Below are positions 16,213 to 26,298 of a stretch of 41,499 nucleotides of DNA, one piece after another. How positions within the stretch are numbered: position 1 is the first letter of the stretch; every line of letters starts with the position of its first letter. The DNA comes from Acidocella sp. (GTDB lineage Bacteria > Pseudomonadota > Alphaproteobacteria > Acetobacterales > Acetobacteraceae). Both the position numbers and the translations under genes were made by a program. The notes beneath the pieces are model-generated. The model was not told the origin of the DNA, made no database searches, and was given only the letters and a program-made list of their open reading frames with translations. The stretch lies in contig JAMFRU010000081.1 of the NCBI GenBank assembly GCA_026224875.1, positions 1 to 41,499 on the forward strand. The letters run 5' to 3'.

Positions 16213-16926
16213 TCATGATGGACCGAGCAGGACTTCCCCGGTGCTGATCGCCTCGATACGATTTTCACTCTGCAACAGCAATTCACCGGCAGGCGATAAC
16301 CCCGCGAAGCTGCCCTGCAAGAGTTTTGCACCGGTCTGGATTTCAATCTTCGTGCCGATTACATGCGCACGCGATAGCCATGACTCCCTGATGGCTTCCG
16401 CAGATGCATCCTGCCAATGGGCCAGCCGCTCCAGTACGGCATTTGCCATCATGTGAGGGTTCTGTTCAATGCCATGCTCACCCAGAGCGGTGGTGCGCCT
16501 GCCTTCGATTTTTGGCGCCTCGCGAAGATTGATGCCTATACCGATCACCAACCAATCCAGCCAAGTACCAGAAGGTACGGCGTCAATGAGGATGCCCGCA
16601 AGCTTGGCCTGGTCCAGCAGCACATCATTGGGCCATTTCAGCGTGACCGTCAGAGGCGTGAGAGTCTCCAGTGCCTCCGCAACGGCAACACCGGCCAATA
16701 GCGCAAACATGCCGGCCTCAGCGGCAGGACGCTGCGGGCGTAGCAATACCGAGAGGTTGAGGTTGCCTGCCGGCGCCTGCCATGCGCGCCCACGCGAGCC
16801 GCGCCCGGCACTCTGCCGCAATGCCAACACGGCCAGCCCCGCAGTCTCCCCGGCGCGCGCCCGCTCGGCGCACAAGGTCGAGGTGGATGCCAGCTCCTCG
16901 AAAACTTCGAGCCGCCAGAAGGTCAA
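16213..16926 (-). CDS. birA: Biotin--[acetyl-CoA-carboxylase] ligase
   Basis: A 237-residue biotin protein ligase. Visible motifs are ELASTSTLC (the S-T-x-x-L/N start), [26 protein letters not shown] (the GRGRxGR-like biotinoyl-AMP loop, here GRGSRGR), [19 protein letters not shown] (biotin-binding KWPND) and IGIGINL. It lacks the N-terminal helix-turn-helix of E. coli BirA, so it should be a ligase only and not a repressor. The start is inferred as TTG at 16926, which overlaps the nuoN stop as TTGA and gives the family-typical [13 protein letters not shown] opening. The open frame extends upstream into nuoN but that part is not family-like. Confidence 0.9.
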   Translation of the reverse strand: MTFWRLEVFEELASTSTLCAERARAGETAGLAVLALRQSAGRGSRGRAWQAPAGNLNLSVLLRPQRPAAEAGMFALLAGVAVAEALETLTPLTVTLKWPNDVLLDQAKLAGILIDAVPSGTWLDWLVIGIGINLREAPKIEGRRTTALGEHGIEQNPHMMANAVLERLAHWQDASAEAIRESWLSRAHVIGTKIEIQTGAKLLQGSFAGLSPAGELLLQSENRIEAISTGEVLLGPS

Positions 16927-18338
16927 CCCATCAAAGCCCGGGCGGCGGCATAGGCGACGGAGATAAGCGGGCCCGGCAGGAAAACGAATAAAGCCGTCGC
17001 GGCCGTACCAACCCACATGACGAAACGGACGCTGCCAGGTGTTGCATCAAAATCAGGCGTGCCGCTGTCGAAATACATCACCTTGATGACGCGCAGGTAA
17101 TAGAAGGCACCGATAATGCTGCTGACTACGCCAATCACGACCAGCGGGATCAGCCCCGCATTCAGCGCCGCGGCAAATACATAGAGCTTGCCGAAAAACC
17201 CGGAGAGCGGCGGGATGCCGGCCATGGCCCACATGATAACCGCGAAAGCCAAAGCCATACCCGGGCGCTGGGTGGCCAAACCAGCCAGGTCTGAGATTTT
17301 TTCCACAGCATGCCCCTGGCGCCGCATGGCAATAATGCAGGCAAAAGCGGCGAAGGACATGACGACGTACAAAGCCAGATAGACCAGTGTGGCCTGGAGC
17401 CCAGCCTCGGTTCCCGCCGCCAAGCCGAGCAAAGCATAGCCCATATGGCCGATGGAGGAATATGCCATCAGGCGTTTGATATTGGTCTGGCCAATGGCGG
17501 CAAGCGCACCGAGCGCCATGGAGATGCCGGATAATATCTCGATAATGCTCTGCCATTGCGCGGTCAGATGTCCGAACGGCCCCAGCATGACCGAGAGAAA
17601 CAACGCCATGGCCGCTGCCTTGGGCGCCGTACCGAACAAAGCCGTCACCGGCGTGGGCGCCCCCTCATAAACATCCGGGGTCCACATATGGAAGGGTGCT
17701 GCAGAGATTTTGAAGGCGAGGCCGACGAGTACGAACACGATGCCGATGACCGTGCCATAGCCGGCGCCGCTGCTCAGAATGTTTGCCAAAGCGACAAAAT
17801 TGGTTGTGCCGGCGAAGCCGTACACCAGCGAGATACCGTAGATGAGCAGGCCCGACGCCAGCGCACCAAGCACAAAATATTTCAGCCCGGCCTCGGTCGA
17901 GCGCAGGGAATCACGTGCAATGGCCGCGGTGATATAAAGTGCTAAGGATTGCAGCTCAAATCCGATATACAGCGTCATCAGATCGTTGGCGGAGATCATT
18001 ACGATCATGCCAAGCACGGCGAAAAGCACCAGAATTGGATATTCAAAACGCGCGATATTTTCGCGACGGTTATAGTCGAGCGACAAGACCAGGGCCATCG
18101 CCGCACCGAGATAGACAAGGATGTCGGCAAAGCGCGTGAAAAGTGTGGTCTTCAGCAGCCCACCGAACAACACGCCATCAGGCGCCACAGCCGAAGCAAC
18201 GGCCGCCACGATGAGCAAAGCCACAGCAGCCAGGCTACAAAAGGTAAAACTATCGCGCTTCGTCAACACGCCAGCAAGTAGCAGCACCATGCCGCCAATA
18301 CCGAGCAACAAAGCAGGAAGGAGAGGAGAAAAAATCAT
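16923..18338 (-). CDS. nuoN: NADH-quinone oxidoreductase subunit N
   Basis: A 471-residue antiporter-like membrane subunit of complex I, with about fourteen hydrophobic segments. Family-specific blocks are YPILVLFAVLGMIVMISANDLMTLYIGFELQSLALYI (with the conserved glutamate of ELQSL), ARDSLRSTEAGLKYFVLGALASGLLIYGISLVYG, KISAAPFHMWTPDVYEGAPTPVTALF, and IKRLMAYSSIGHMGYALLG. It forms one of the proton-pumping channels. Start ATG overlaps the nuoM stop (ATGA); the ribosome-binding site is GGAG within nuoM. It is the last of the fourteen nuo genes; birA follows with overlap. Confidence 0.97.
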   Translation of the reverse strand: MIFSPLLPALLLGIGGMVLLLAGVLTKRDSFTFCSLAAVALLIVAAVASAVAPDGVLFGGLLKTTLFTRFADILVYLGAAMALVLSLDYNRRENIARFEYPILVLFAVLGMIVMISANDLMTLYIGFELQSLALYITAAIARDSLRSTEAGLKYFVLGALASGLLIYGISLVYGFAGTTNFVALANILSSGAGYGTVIGIVFVLVGLAFKISAAPFHMWTPDVYEGAPTPVTALFGTAPKAAAMALFLSVMLGPFGHLTAQWQSIIEILSGISMALGALAAIGQTNIKRLMAYSSIGHMGYALLGLAAGTEAGLQATLVYLALYVVMSFAAFACIIAMRRQGHAVEKISDLAGLATQRPGMALAFAVIMWAMAGIPPLSGFFGKLYVFAAALNAGLIPLVVIGVVSSIIGAFYYLRVIKVMYFDSGTPDFDATPGSVRFVMWVGTAATALFVFLPGPLISVAYAAARALMG

Positions 18339-19855
18339 TTTGCAGTCACCATGGCCAGCGCCGAGTGCGACATAAGAGAGGCTGTATGCGCCTGCACAAG
18401 TGCTGCAACCGGCGCATCAAAAACATGGGTGAAATTGCTCGGATAAATACCCAGCCACAACACAAGTGCCGCCAGCGGCAGCAGCATGGCATATTCCCGC
18501 ACCTTCAAATCCGGCAAGTCGGCCAGCTCCGGGCGCGTAAATTTATCAAACAGCACGGCGCGCACCAGTACGAGCATATAGGCAGCCCCCAGCACCATGC
18601 CTGTAGCGGCAAGCAGAGAGACCCAAAAATTCACTTTCATCGCGCCGACAATCACCAATATCTCGCCAATAAAGCCGGAAGTGCCAGGCATGCCGAGATT
18701 GGCCAGTGAGAACAGCATCAACAGCGCCGCAAAAGCCGGCATCCGTGCAGCCAACCCGCCAAGCCGGGACAGAACCAGCCCCTCCCCGCGCGACAGCAGC
18801 ACACCGGTGCAAACAAACAGCCCCGCGATCACAATGCCATGCGAGAGCATCTGGAATAGCGCGCCTTCAATTCCTTCCACCGTGAAGGTGAAAATACCGA
18901 TGATGATAATACCCATATGAGCGACGGACGAATAAGCGATCAGACGCTTCATATCCGTCTGCGCAAGCGCCACGAAGGAAATGTAGATGACTGCCACCAC
19001 TCCCAAGGTGAACATCAACGGCTCAGCGGCGGCCGCGGCATTGGGCAACATCGGCACGGCAAAACGCAGGAAGCCATAGGCGCCCATTTTGGACAGCACC
19101 GCCGCCAGCATGATCGTCCCGGGCAGAGGCGCTTCGCCATAGGCATCCGGCAGCCAGGTATGCAGCGGCCAGACGGCCGCCTTCACGCCAAACGAAGCAA
19201 GGAAGGCAAGAAACAGCCAGATCTGTACATTCGCCGGAATCGGCGTGTGCGTCAGCGTCACCATATCGGTGCTGCCGGCATTGCGCCACATCCACACCAG
19301 CGCCAGCAGCATGAACAGCGAGCCGGCAAGCGTGAAGACGAAGAATTTAATCGCCGCATAGATCCGCTTCTCGCCGCCCCACACGCCGATGATGAGATAC
19401 ATCGGCAACAGCACGGCTTCGAAGAAAACATAGAAAAGAACGAAATCCGTGGCGGCGAACATGCCAACCGTCATCGTCTCCAGCAGCAATAATGCCGAGA
19501 AGAACCCGCGCACACGCCGCGTGATGGAACCGCTGGCCAGTATGGCGATGGGAGTGAGGAACAAGGTCAGCAAAATCAGGAACAGGCTGATACCGTCCAC
19601 GCCCATGCGGTAGCCGATATCAAGCCCAGCAAGCCACGGCGCCGTCTCGGTAAACTGATAGCCGGGCAAAGCCGGATTAAACGCAGACCAAAGATACAGA
19701 CCAAACGCCAGCACCACGAGGCTGGTCACGAGTGCGACGATACGCGCGCGGGAGGCAACCGCCGCATCATCGCCTTGCATGGTTACGAGCAGAAACACAC
19801 CGAGCAGCGGCAGGAAGGTAATGACCGAGAGGATGGGAAAACCGATTTGCGGCAT
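18335..19855 (-). CDS. nuoM: NADH-quinone oxidoreductase subunit M
   Basis: A 506-residue antiporter-like proton-pumping subunit of complex I. Diagnostic blocks are GVDGISLFLILLTLFLTPIAILAS, FYVFFEAVLLPMYLIIGVWGGEKRIYAAIKFFVFTLAGSLFMLLAL (conserved Glu in FFEAVL and Lys in AIKFF), KAAVWPLHTWLPDAYGEAPLPGTIMLAAVLSKMGAYGFLRF and DMKRLIAYSSVAHMG. It starts 3 bp after the nuoL stop and overlaps nuoN by 4 nt. Nothing in the sequence is unusual for the family. Confidence 0.97.
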   Translation of the reverse strand: MPQIGFPILSVITFLPLLGVFLLVTMQGDDAAVASRARIVALVTSLVVLAFGLYLWSAFNPALPGYQFTETAPWLAGLDIGYRMGVDGISLFLILLTLFLTPIAILASGSITRRVRGFFSALLLLETMTVGMFAATDFVLFYVFFEAVLLPMYLIIGVWGGEKRIYAAIKFFVFTLAGSLFMLLALVWMWRNAGSTDMVTLTHTPIPANVQIWLFLAFLASFGVKAAVWPLHTWLPDAYGEAPLPGTIMLAAVLSKMGAYGFLRFAVPMLPNAAAAAEPLMFTLGVVAVIYISFVALAQTDMKRLIAYSSVAHMGIIIIGIFTFTVEGIEGALFQMLSHGIVIAGLFVCTGVLLSRGEGLVLSRLGGLAARMPAFAALLMLFSLANLGMPGTSGFIGEILVIVGAMKVNFWVSLLAATGMVLGAAYMLVLVRAVLFDKFTRPELADLPDLKVREYAMLLPLAALVLWLGIYPSNFTHVFDAPVAALVQAHTASLMSHSALAMVTAK

Positions 19856-19858
19856 GGT

Positions 19859-21781
19859 CTATCGCACCCAGAGAAAGAGGCTGAGGAAGCCAAGCAGGCC
19901 GATCAACATAACGAAGGCGTAAAGTGCGATCGAACCAGTCTGCAATTTTACGGTCTGCGTCGAAGCATCCGCTGTCAGCGTGGCAAGCCCGTTCGGCACC
20001 CCGTCGATCACTTGCTCATCACCAAAATGCCAGGCGAATTTGGCCAGACGCAACGCCGGGCGAACCAGCAGCGCATCATATATCTCATCAAAATACCATT
20101 TATTGAGCAGGAAGCGGTACGCGGCGGGAAAGCGCTGCGAAAGTGCCGCCGGCAATGCGGGCGCCAGCCCATAGAACAAGATGGCCACAGCGATACCAAG
20201 AATACCCATCGCCAAAGGTGCCACTTCCACCCAGAATGGATCCGCCCCAAACGTCAGCATCGGTGAACCAACCGGATCCTGAATGCTGCGCCCCCAGAAG
20301 CCGGCAAAATTGGTGCCAATGAAATCCGTGTGCAGCATGATGCCGCTGCCCAGAGCGCCGGAGGCAAGCACCACCAGCGGCAGCAACATCACCAGCGGGC
20401 TTTCATGCACATGCTCCTGCACATGTTTGGGCGCGCGCGACTCACCATGGAAGGTGAGAATGAACAGGCGGAAGATGTAGAACCCCGTCAGCGCCGCCGT
20501 GAGCACACCACAGACCCAGCCGTAATACCCAACGGAGGAGTGGGCCGCATAGGCGGCGTCCAAAATCGCATCCTTCGAGTAATAGCCTGCGAAGGGCCAG
20601 ATACCGGCGAGCGCCAGCGCACCAAACAGCATCATCAGCCATGTCACCGGCAGCTTGCGGGCGATACCCCCCATCAGGCGAATATCCTGCTCGTTGGACA
20701 TCGCATGGATAACAGAACCCGCCGCCAGGAACAGCAGCGCCTTGAAGAAGGCATGATCGATCAAATGGAACATCGCAACCGGATACGCGCCGACACCAGC
20801 CGCCAGGAACATATAGCCCAGCTGCGAGCAGGTGGAGTAGGCAATGATGCGCTTGATATCATTCTGCACGCAGCCGATTGTGCCCGCGAACAGCGCAGTG
20901 GTCGCACCGATGATGGTAATAAACTGCATCGCCACCGGCGCCTGGTCGATCACCGGCGACATGCGCACGATCATGAACACGCCGGCCGCAACCATGGTGG
21001 CGGCATGGATGAGGGCGGAAATCGGCGTCGGGCCTTCCATCGCATCGGCCAGCCAGGTGTGCAGAAAAATCTGCGCGGATTTGCCCATGGCACCGATGAA
21101 CAGCAGGATGGAGACAATTTCCAGCACCGGGAAATTCGTGCCGAACAGACGGAAACCATCACCCGCATGCGCCGCGGCCGCGCCAAAAATCCCATCAAAA
21201 GAGATGGTGCCGAACACATAATGGGTAAGCGCGATACCGACAGCAAAGCCAACATCGCCAACACGGTTGACGATGAATGCCTTGATCGCCGCGGCATTGG
21301 CCGAGGGCTTCTCGTACCAGTAACCAATTAGCAGATAGGAGACGAGACCCACCCCTTCCCAGCCGAAGAACAGCTGCAGCAGGTTGTTGGCCGTCACCAG
21401 CATCAACATGGCGAAGGTAAACAGCGACATATAGGCAAAGAAGCGCGGCACGGTTTTGTCGTGCGCCATATAGCCCACGGAATAGACATGGATGAGCATG
21501 GACACCACGCTCACCATCGCCACCATGGTCAGACTCAGCATATCCTGCCGCAGCGACCAATCAGCCGTAAAGTTACCGACGGCAACCCATGTGCCAACAT
21601 GCACGGGCGGCGCAATACCATGCCGCAGCCCCGCCGTCAGCGTGGCCACGCCCGCCACGGCCGAGACCACCATGAACAAAATACTCGCACCCACGGCAAG
21701 ATGCTTGCCGATGAACGGACGCACAACGCCCGCAAGGATCGCACCCAGCAGCGGCGCAAAAACGGCGATCAGCGTGAGCAT
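19859..21781 (-). CDS. nuoL: NADH-quinone oxidoreductase subunit L
   Basis: A 640-residue distal antiporter-like subunit of complex I. Recognised blocks are DMLSLTMVAMVSVVSMLIHVYSVGYM, FFGWEGVGLVSYLLIGYWYEKPSANAAAIKAFIVNRVGDVGF, KSAQIFLHTWLADAMEGPTPISALIHAATMVAAGVFM and NDIKRIIAYSTCSQLGYMFLA. The C-terminal part contains the WYFDEIYDALLVRPALRLAKFAW segment, which belongs to the lateral helix region. It begins one base after the nuoK stop. The opposite strand carries open frames of over 300 codons that are shadows of the biased third positions. Confidence 0.97.
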   Translation of the reverse strand: MLTLIAVFAPLLGAILAGVVRPFIGKHLAVGASILFMVVSAVAGVATLTAGLRHGIAPPVHVGTWVAVGNFTADWSLRQDMLSLTMVAMVSVVSMLIHVYSVGYMAHDKTVPRFFAYMSLFTFAMLMLVTANNLLQLFFGWEGVGLVSYLLIGYWYEKPSANAAAIKAFIVNRVGDVGFAVGIALTHYVFGTISFDGIFGAAAAHAGDGFRLFGTNFPVLEIVSILLFIGAMGKSAQIFLHTWLADAMEGPTPISALIHAATMVAAGVFMIVRMSPVIDQAPVAMQFITIIGATTALFAGTIGCVQNDIKRIIAYSTCSQLGYMFLAAGVGAYPVAMFHLIDHAFFKALLFLAAGSVIHAMSNEQDIRLMGGIARKLPVTWLMMLFGALALAGIWPFAGYYSKDAILDAAYAAHSSVGYYGWVCGVLTAALTGFYIFRLFILTFHGESRAPKHVQEHVHESPLVMLLPLVVLASGALGSGIMLHTDFIGTNFAGFWGRSIQDPVGSPMLTFGADPFWVEVAPLAMGILGIAVAILFYGLAPALPAALSQRFPAAYRFLLNKWYFDEIYDALLVRPALRLAKFAWHFGDEQVIDGVPNGLATLTADASTQTVKLQTGSIALYAFVMLIGLLGFLSLFLWVR

Positions 21782-21782
21782 A

Positions 21783-22094
21783 TCAACCCTTCATCAACGT
21801 CACGTCCTCGACCTCGATCGAGCCACGATTGCGGAAATAGATGACAAGAATGGCCAGACCAATGGCCGATTCAGCAGCGGCCACAGTCAGCACGAACATG
21901 GTGAACACCTGGCCGACCATATCGTGCAAGGCGCCCGAAAACGCCACAAAGTTTAGATTGGCCGCCAGCAGGATCAACTCGATCGACATCAGAATCACGA
22001 TGATATTCTTGCGGTTCATGAATATCCCGAAGATGCCGATGACCAGCAGCAGCCCGGCCACAACCAGATAATGAGACAAAGGGATCAATATCAC
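21783..22094 (-). CDS. nuoK: NADH-quinone oxidoreductase subunit K
   Basis: A 103-residue protein with three membrane helices, homologous to mitochondrial ND4L. Key features are the glutamate of [17 protein letters not shown] (helix 2) and the second glutamate in [19 protein letters not shown] (helix 3), both needed for proton translocation in the family. The start is a GTG at 22094 that overlaps the nuoJ stop as GTGA, so it is translated by coupling. Length is normal. Confidence 0.96.
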   Translation of the reverse strand: MILIPLSHYLVVAGLLLVIGIFGIFMNRKNIIVILMSIELILLAANLNFVAFSGALHDMVGQVFTMFVLTVAAAESAIGLAILVIYFRNRGSIEVEDVTLMKG

Positions 22095-22717
22095 AGCGTC
22101 TCCTTCTCAGGCAAAATACCTTCGTTAAGCTTGGCCGACACCATGACCAGCGTATCCTCAGGCCGGCGCGCATGCTGCATGGCGAGATTTTGCGTCTTCG
22201 CCCGCTTGCGTTCGCGATGCGTCAACACGATCGCACCGATCATGGCGACCAGCAGGATGATGCCCGAGAGCTGGAACAACGGCAGGTAACTCGTGTAAAT
22301 CAAGCTCCCCAGTGCCACTGTGTCGGTAACATTATCAGGTGTGGGAAACATCCGGGCGGCAGAGGCGCCGGGGGCGATGGTCCAGCCCGCGACAACCACG
22401 GCCAGTTCCACGAACAGCACCAAAGCCACCAGCGCGCCAATCGGGGCGTAACGCTGAAACCCTTCGCGCCAGGCCGTGAAATCGACATCCAGCATCATCA
22501 CCACGAACAGGAACAGCACCGCGACCGCGCCGACATAAACAATGGCCAAGATGAAGGCGAGGAACTCGGCCCCCGCCAGCAGAAACAGAACAGCGGCATT
22601 GATGAAGGCGAGGATAAGAAACAGCACCGCATGCACGGGGTTGCGGCTCGTCACAACCATCACCGCTGAGGCCAGCAGGATGAAGGAGAACAAATAGAAG
22701 GCGAGGTTGGCGATCAT
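22091..22717 (-). CDS. nuoJ: NADH-quinone oxidoreductase subunit J
   Basis: A 208-residue membrane subunit, homologous to ND6, with five hydrophobic segments. Typical blocks are [55 protein letters not shown], where the [17 protein letters not shown] helix contains the pi-bulge region, and the acidic stretch MMLDVDF. The start ATG lies 9 bp after the nuoI stop and the stop overlaps nuoK by 4 nt. The C-terminal tail (about 35 residues after the last helix) is charged and includes [20 protein letters not shown]. Confidence 0.96.
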   Translation of the reverse strand: MIANLAFYLFSFILLASAVMVVTSRNPVHAVLFLILAFINAAVLFLLAGAEFLAFILAIVYVGAVAVLFLFVVMMLDVDFTAWREGFQRYAPIGALVALVLFVELAVVVAGWTIAPGASAARMFPTPDNVTDTVALGSLIYTSYLPLFQLSGIILLVAMIGAIVLTHRERKRAKTQNLAMQHARRPEDTLVMVSAKLNEGILPEKETL

Positions 22718-22726
22718 GGCTGGCGT

Positions 22727-23215
22727 TTACCGGTAAGGGGCATCGAGTTCCAGCCGCTTGGCCAGCTCCGGCTCCCACCGGTCACCGTTATCCAGCAGCT
22801 TGGCCTTGTCGTAGAGCAGTTCTTCGCGCGTTTCCGCGGCAAATTCAAAGTTTGGCCCCTCCACAATCGCATCCACCGGGCAGGCTTCTTCGCACAGCCC
22901 GCAATAGATGCATTTGGTCATGTCGATGTCATAGCGCGTCGTACGGCGCGAGCCATCGTCACGGGGTTCTGCTTCAATGGTTATGGCCTGCGCCGGGCAT
23001 ACGGCTTCGCACAGTTTGCACGCGATACAGCGTTCCTCACCATTCGGGTAGCGCCGCAACGCATGCTCGCCCTTGAAGCGCGGGCCCGTCGGGTTCTTCT
23101 CATAGGGATAATTGATGGTAGCCTTTGGCCCGAAGAACGTCTTCAAGGTCAAAGCCATGCCGCTGAGAATTTCCCAGAGCACCAGCCCCCATGCCATCCG
23201 GCCCAAACGATTCAT
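22727..23215 (-). CDS. nuoI: NADH-quinone oxidoreductase subunit I (two [4Fe-4S] ferredoxin-like)
   Basis: A 162-residue peripheral-arm subunit holding clusters N6a and N6b. Cysteines are in [12 protein letters not shown] (C63, C66, C69, C73) and [12 protein letters not shown] (C102, C105, C108, C112), the standard double ferredoxin pattern. The [15 protein letters not shown] approach segment is diagnostic for NuoI. Electrons pass from NuoG clusters through here to N2 in NuoB. The ATG is 9 bp after the nuoH stop with GAGG about 7 nt upstream. No residue expected for cluster binding is missing. Confidence 0.97.
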   Translation of the reverse strand: MNRLGRMAWGLVLWEILSGMALTLKTFFGPKATINYPYEKNPTGPRFKGEHALRRYPNGEERCIACKLCEAVCPAQAITIEAEPRDDGSRRTTRYDIDMTKCIYCGLCEEACPVDAIVEGPNFEFAAETREELLYDKAKLLDNGDRWEPELAKRLELDAPYR

Positions 23216-23224
23216 TGTGCAACC

Positions 23225-24238
23225 TCATGCATTGGGCAGCCACCCGAAATATTCCATCACGCCGGCCACAGCCACAAGATAGACCAGGGTGATCGGCAAA
23301 AATACTTTCCAACCCAGCGCCATGAGCTGGTCGTAGCGCAGGCGGGGCAAAGTCGCGCGCACCCATACAAACACGAACAGGCACATCAGGACTTTAAGCA
23401 AAAACCAGAACACGCCGGGGATCATCGTGAACGGCACAAACGGGATGGGCGACAGCCAGCCGCCGAGAAACAGCGTCGTCGTCATGGCGCTGATCAGGAT
23501 CATGTTCGCGTATTCGCCCAGGAAGAACAGAGCGAAAGACATGGCGCTGTATTCAACGAAGAAGCCCGCAACGATTTCCGACTCACCTTCCGCCAGATCG
23601 AACGGCGCGCGGTTGGTTTCCGCAAGCCCTGAGATGAAGAAGATGACGAAGAGCGGGAACAGCGGGATGGCGAACCAGAAATGCCGCTGCGCCATCACAA
23701 TATCGTTGAGGTTCAGGCTGCCGACGCAGACCAGAACCGTGACAATGATGAAGCCCATGGACACTTCATAGGAGACCATCTGCGCCGCACTGCGCAGCGC
23801 GCCCAAAAAGGCATATTTGGAATTGCTCGCCCAGCCGGCGATGATGATACCGTAAACACCGAGCGAGGAAATCGCGAACAGGTAGAGAATGCCGACATTG
23901 ATATTGGCGATCGCCCAATGATTGCTCACCGGGATAACAGCCCAAGCGACCACGGCGAGACCAAAGGTGATCATCGGCGCAATCATGAACAGCAGCCGAT
24001 CCGAGCCGGTCGGGATGATCGTCTCTTTGAACAGCATTTTGAGCGCATCGGCAAAAGGTTGCCAAAGCCCGAATGGACCCACGATATTCGGCCCCTTGCG
24101 CAGCTGCATGGCGCCCATCACCTTGCGCTCGAACAGGGTCAGATAGGCAACACCAATCAGCAGCGGCACAATCAGCGCCAACGACTTCAGCAAGGTCAGG
24201 ATGACAATCCCGAGATCGGTTTGGAAAAAACCGCTCAT
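23225..24238 (-). CDS. nuoH: NADH-quinone oxidoreductase subunit H
   Basis: A 337-residue membrane subunit homologous to ND1, with eight predicted helices, at the junction of the quinone site and the membrane arm. Recognised blocks are [37 protein letters not shown] (37-73), [28 protein letters not shown] and [43 protein letters not shown]. The invariant glutamates of [15 protein letters not shown] are present. It overlaps nuoG by 4 nt (ATGA). Confidence 0.97.
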   Translation of the reverse strand: MSGFFQTDLGIVILTLLKSLALIVPLLIGVAYLTLFERKVMGAMQLRKGPNIVGPFGLWQPFADALKMLFKETIIPTGSDRLLFMIAPMITFGLAVVAWAVIPVSNHWAIANINVGILYLFAISSLGVYGIIIAGWASNSKYAFLGALRSAAQMVSYEVSMGFIIVTVLVCVGSLNLNDIVMAQRHFWFAIPLFPLFVIFFISGLAETNRAPFDLAEGESEIVAGFFVEYSAMSFALFFLGEYANMILISAMTTTLFLGGWLSPIPFVPFTMIPGVFWFLLKVLMCLFVFVWVRATLPRLRYDQLMALGWKVFLPITLVYLVAVAGVMEYFGWLPNA

Positions 24239-26295
24239 TCCGCCGCCTCCGCCACAACCGGCGCATGCGCCGCGATGCAGGCCGCCATGGTAGGACTGGC
24301 GCGGCTCACGGCATCCGTCTGATAGTAAGTCTCGAACACCGGCACAAAGGGAGCATCGCTCATCGCGCTAACGTCCCCGGCCGGTGCCGCTGTATCCGTG
24401 CCGGCAAAACGGCGGAACGCATTTGCAGGCGCAAACAGCGGATAGGTTGCAGCCAGATGCGCGCGCATATCTTGAAGTGAGTCGTAGGGCAGCGCATGCC
24501 CCATATAGGCGCTCAGGGCACGGATAATCCGCCAATCCTCGCGCGCATCACCAGGTGCCTTCACGGCCAAAAACCCGGACTGTACCCGGCCCTCCGTGCT
24601 CACATAGGTACCGTCTTTTTCCGTATAGGCGGAACCCGGCAGGATCACATCCGCGCGCGCAGCACCTGCATCGCCATGATGGCCCTGGTAAATTACAAAG
24701 GTCTTGGCACCAATTGCCGCCACATCGAGCTCATCAGCGCCCTGCAGCCACAGCACGTCAACACCGTCTTGCAGCATCTGCGAAGTTGCCTTGCCGCCCT
24801 CACCGGGCAGAAAGCCAATGTCCAACGCGCCCGTCCGCGCCGCGGCGTGGTGCAGCACGTTAAAGCCGTGCCACTCAGCACTCAGCATGTTATATTTCAG
24901 CGCTAACTGCCATGCCGCGGCGTGGATAGCAGCGCCATCGGGGCGCGCCAGAACGCCAGCCCCAAGGATGATCATCGGTGCCTTGGCAGCCTCAAGCGTC
25001 GCGGAAAACGCATGCGTGCCGTCGAGCAACGCCGTGATCGCATCCGGCCCAACACCAATCTGCTCAGCCGGATAGGTCAGGTCATGCGCCGTGCCGATCA
25101 ACGCTGCAGCAAAGCCACCGGCCAGCCAGCGCTTGCGAATACGCGCATTCAGCACCGGCGCTTCATGGCGCGGGTTGCTGCCGATGATCAGCAGCGCATC
25201 CGCCTCTTCAATCCCGGCAATCGTCGTGTTGAACAAATAGAAGCTGCGGCGCGAGGCATCGAAAACCGCGCCATCCTGCCGGCAGTCCAAATTCTGCGAG
25301 CCAAGGGCTGCAAAAAACTCCTTAAGCGCCAGCATGCTCTCAACATCGCATTGGTCGCCCGTAATGGCACCCAGCCTGTCGGGCGTCACCGCCTTCATCC
25401 GCCCGGCAATCGCCGCAAACGCCTCTTCCCAGCTTGCCGCCCGCAACTTGCCATTCTCGCGAACCCAAGGCCGATCCAAACGGCGGCGCTTCAGCCCATC
25501 AACCGCGAAACGCGACTTATCGCCCAGCCATTCCTCATTCACATCATCATTCATACGCGGGAGAATACGCAGCACTTCGGCGCCACGGGCATCGACACGG
25601 ATATTGGTGCCAACAGCATCCAGCACATCCACGCTGTCGGTCTTGCGCAATTCCCACGGGCGCGCGGTAAACGCATACGGTTTGGACGTCAGGGCACCGA
25701 CCGGGCAAAGGTCAATAATATTGCCCGAGAGTTCGGAGCTCAGCGCCTTCTGAATATAAGTGCCGACTTGCATGGACTCGCCGCGCGCGGTCGCGCCCAA
25801 TTCGGACACACCCGCCACTTCCGTCGAGAAGCGGATACAGCGCGTACAATGGATGCAGCGCGTCATCGTCGTTTTTACCAGTGGGCCCCAGTCGAGCTGC
25901 GCCACGGCGCGTTTGCCTTCGTCATAACGCGAATCATCGCGGCCGTAGCTCACAGCCTCATCCTGCAAATCGCATTCGCCGCCCTGGTCGCAAATCGGGC
26001 AGTCCAACGGATGATTGATGAGCAGAAACTCCATCACCCCGCGGCGCGCCTTGCGCACCATTTCCGTATCGGTATGCACCACCATACCATCCGACACCGG
26101 CAAAGCACAGGAGGCCTGCGGGCGCGGCGGCATCTTCTCGATCTCAACCAGGCACATACGGCAATTGCCGGCAACCGAGAGGCGTTCATGGTAGCAGAAA
26201 CGCGGGATTTCTACGCCCGCAGCCTCGGCGGCCTGCAGCACGGTGGAACCGTTGGCAATCTCAACTTCGATGCCGTCAACAGTGACTTTTGCCAT
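24235..26295 (-). CDS. nuoG: NADH-quinone oxidoreductase subunit G
   Basis: A 686-residue large peripheral subunit. The N-terminal 2Fe-2S ferredoxin domain has [15 protein letters not shown] and a further Cys in ASCALP. The His-Cys cluster [18 protein letters not shown] follows, then [10 protein letters not shown] with the distant Cys of [13 protein letters not shown]. The remaining 450 residues form a molybdopterin-oxidoreductase-like fold without cofactor function in this family. I did not see the extra [4Fe-4S] N7 motif that some species carry. Electrons from NuoF and NuoE pass through these clusters to NuoI. Start ATG is 3 bp after the nuoF stop. The C-terminus ends in an alanine-rich tail. 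Confidence 0.96.
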   Translation of the reverse strand: MAKVTVDGIEVEIANGSTVLQAAEAAGVEIPRFCYHERLSVAGNCRMCLVEIEKMPPRPQASCALPVSDGMVVHTDTEMVRKARRGVMEFLLINHPLDCPICDQGGECDLQDEAVSYGRDDSRYDEGKRAVAQLDWGPLVKTTMTRCIHCTRCIRFSTEVAGVSELGATARGESMQVGTYIQKALSSELSGNIIDLCPVGALTSKPYAFTARPWELRKTDSVDVLDAVGTNIRVDARGAEVLRILPRMNDDVNEEWLGDKSRFAVDGLKRRRLDRPWVRENGKLRAASWEEAFAAIAGRMKAVTPDRLGAITGDQCDVESMLALKEFFAALGSQNLDCRQDGAVFDASRRSFYLFNTTIAGIEEADALLIIGSNPRHEAPVLNARIRKRWLAGGFAAALIGTAHDLTYPAEQIGVGPDAITALLDGTHAFSATLEAAKAPMIILGAGVLARPDGAAIHAAAWQLALKYNMLSAEWHGFNVLHHAAARTGALDIGFLPGEGGKATSQMLQDGVDVLWLQGADELDVAAIGAKTFVIYQGHHGDAGAARADVILPGSAYTEKDGTYVSTEGRVQSGFLAVKAPGDAREDWRIIRALSAYMGHALPYDSLQDMRAHLAATYPLFAPANAFRRFAGTDTAAPAGDVSAMSDAPFVPVFETYYQTDAVSRASPTMAACIAAHAPVVAEAAE

Positions 26296-26298
26296 GAC

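Noticed and set aside
20330-21331. 333-codon plus-strand frame opposite nuoL
   Set aside because: Antisense shadow with very high His/Arg/Gln content and no domain; nuoL is unambiguous.
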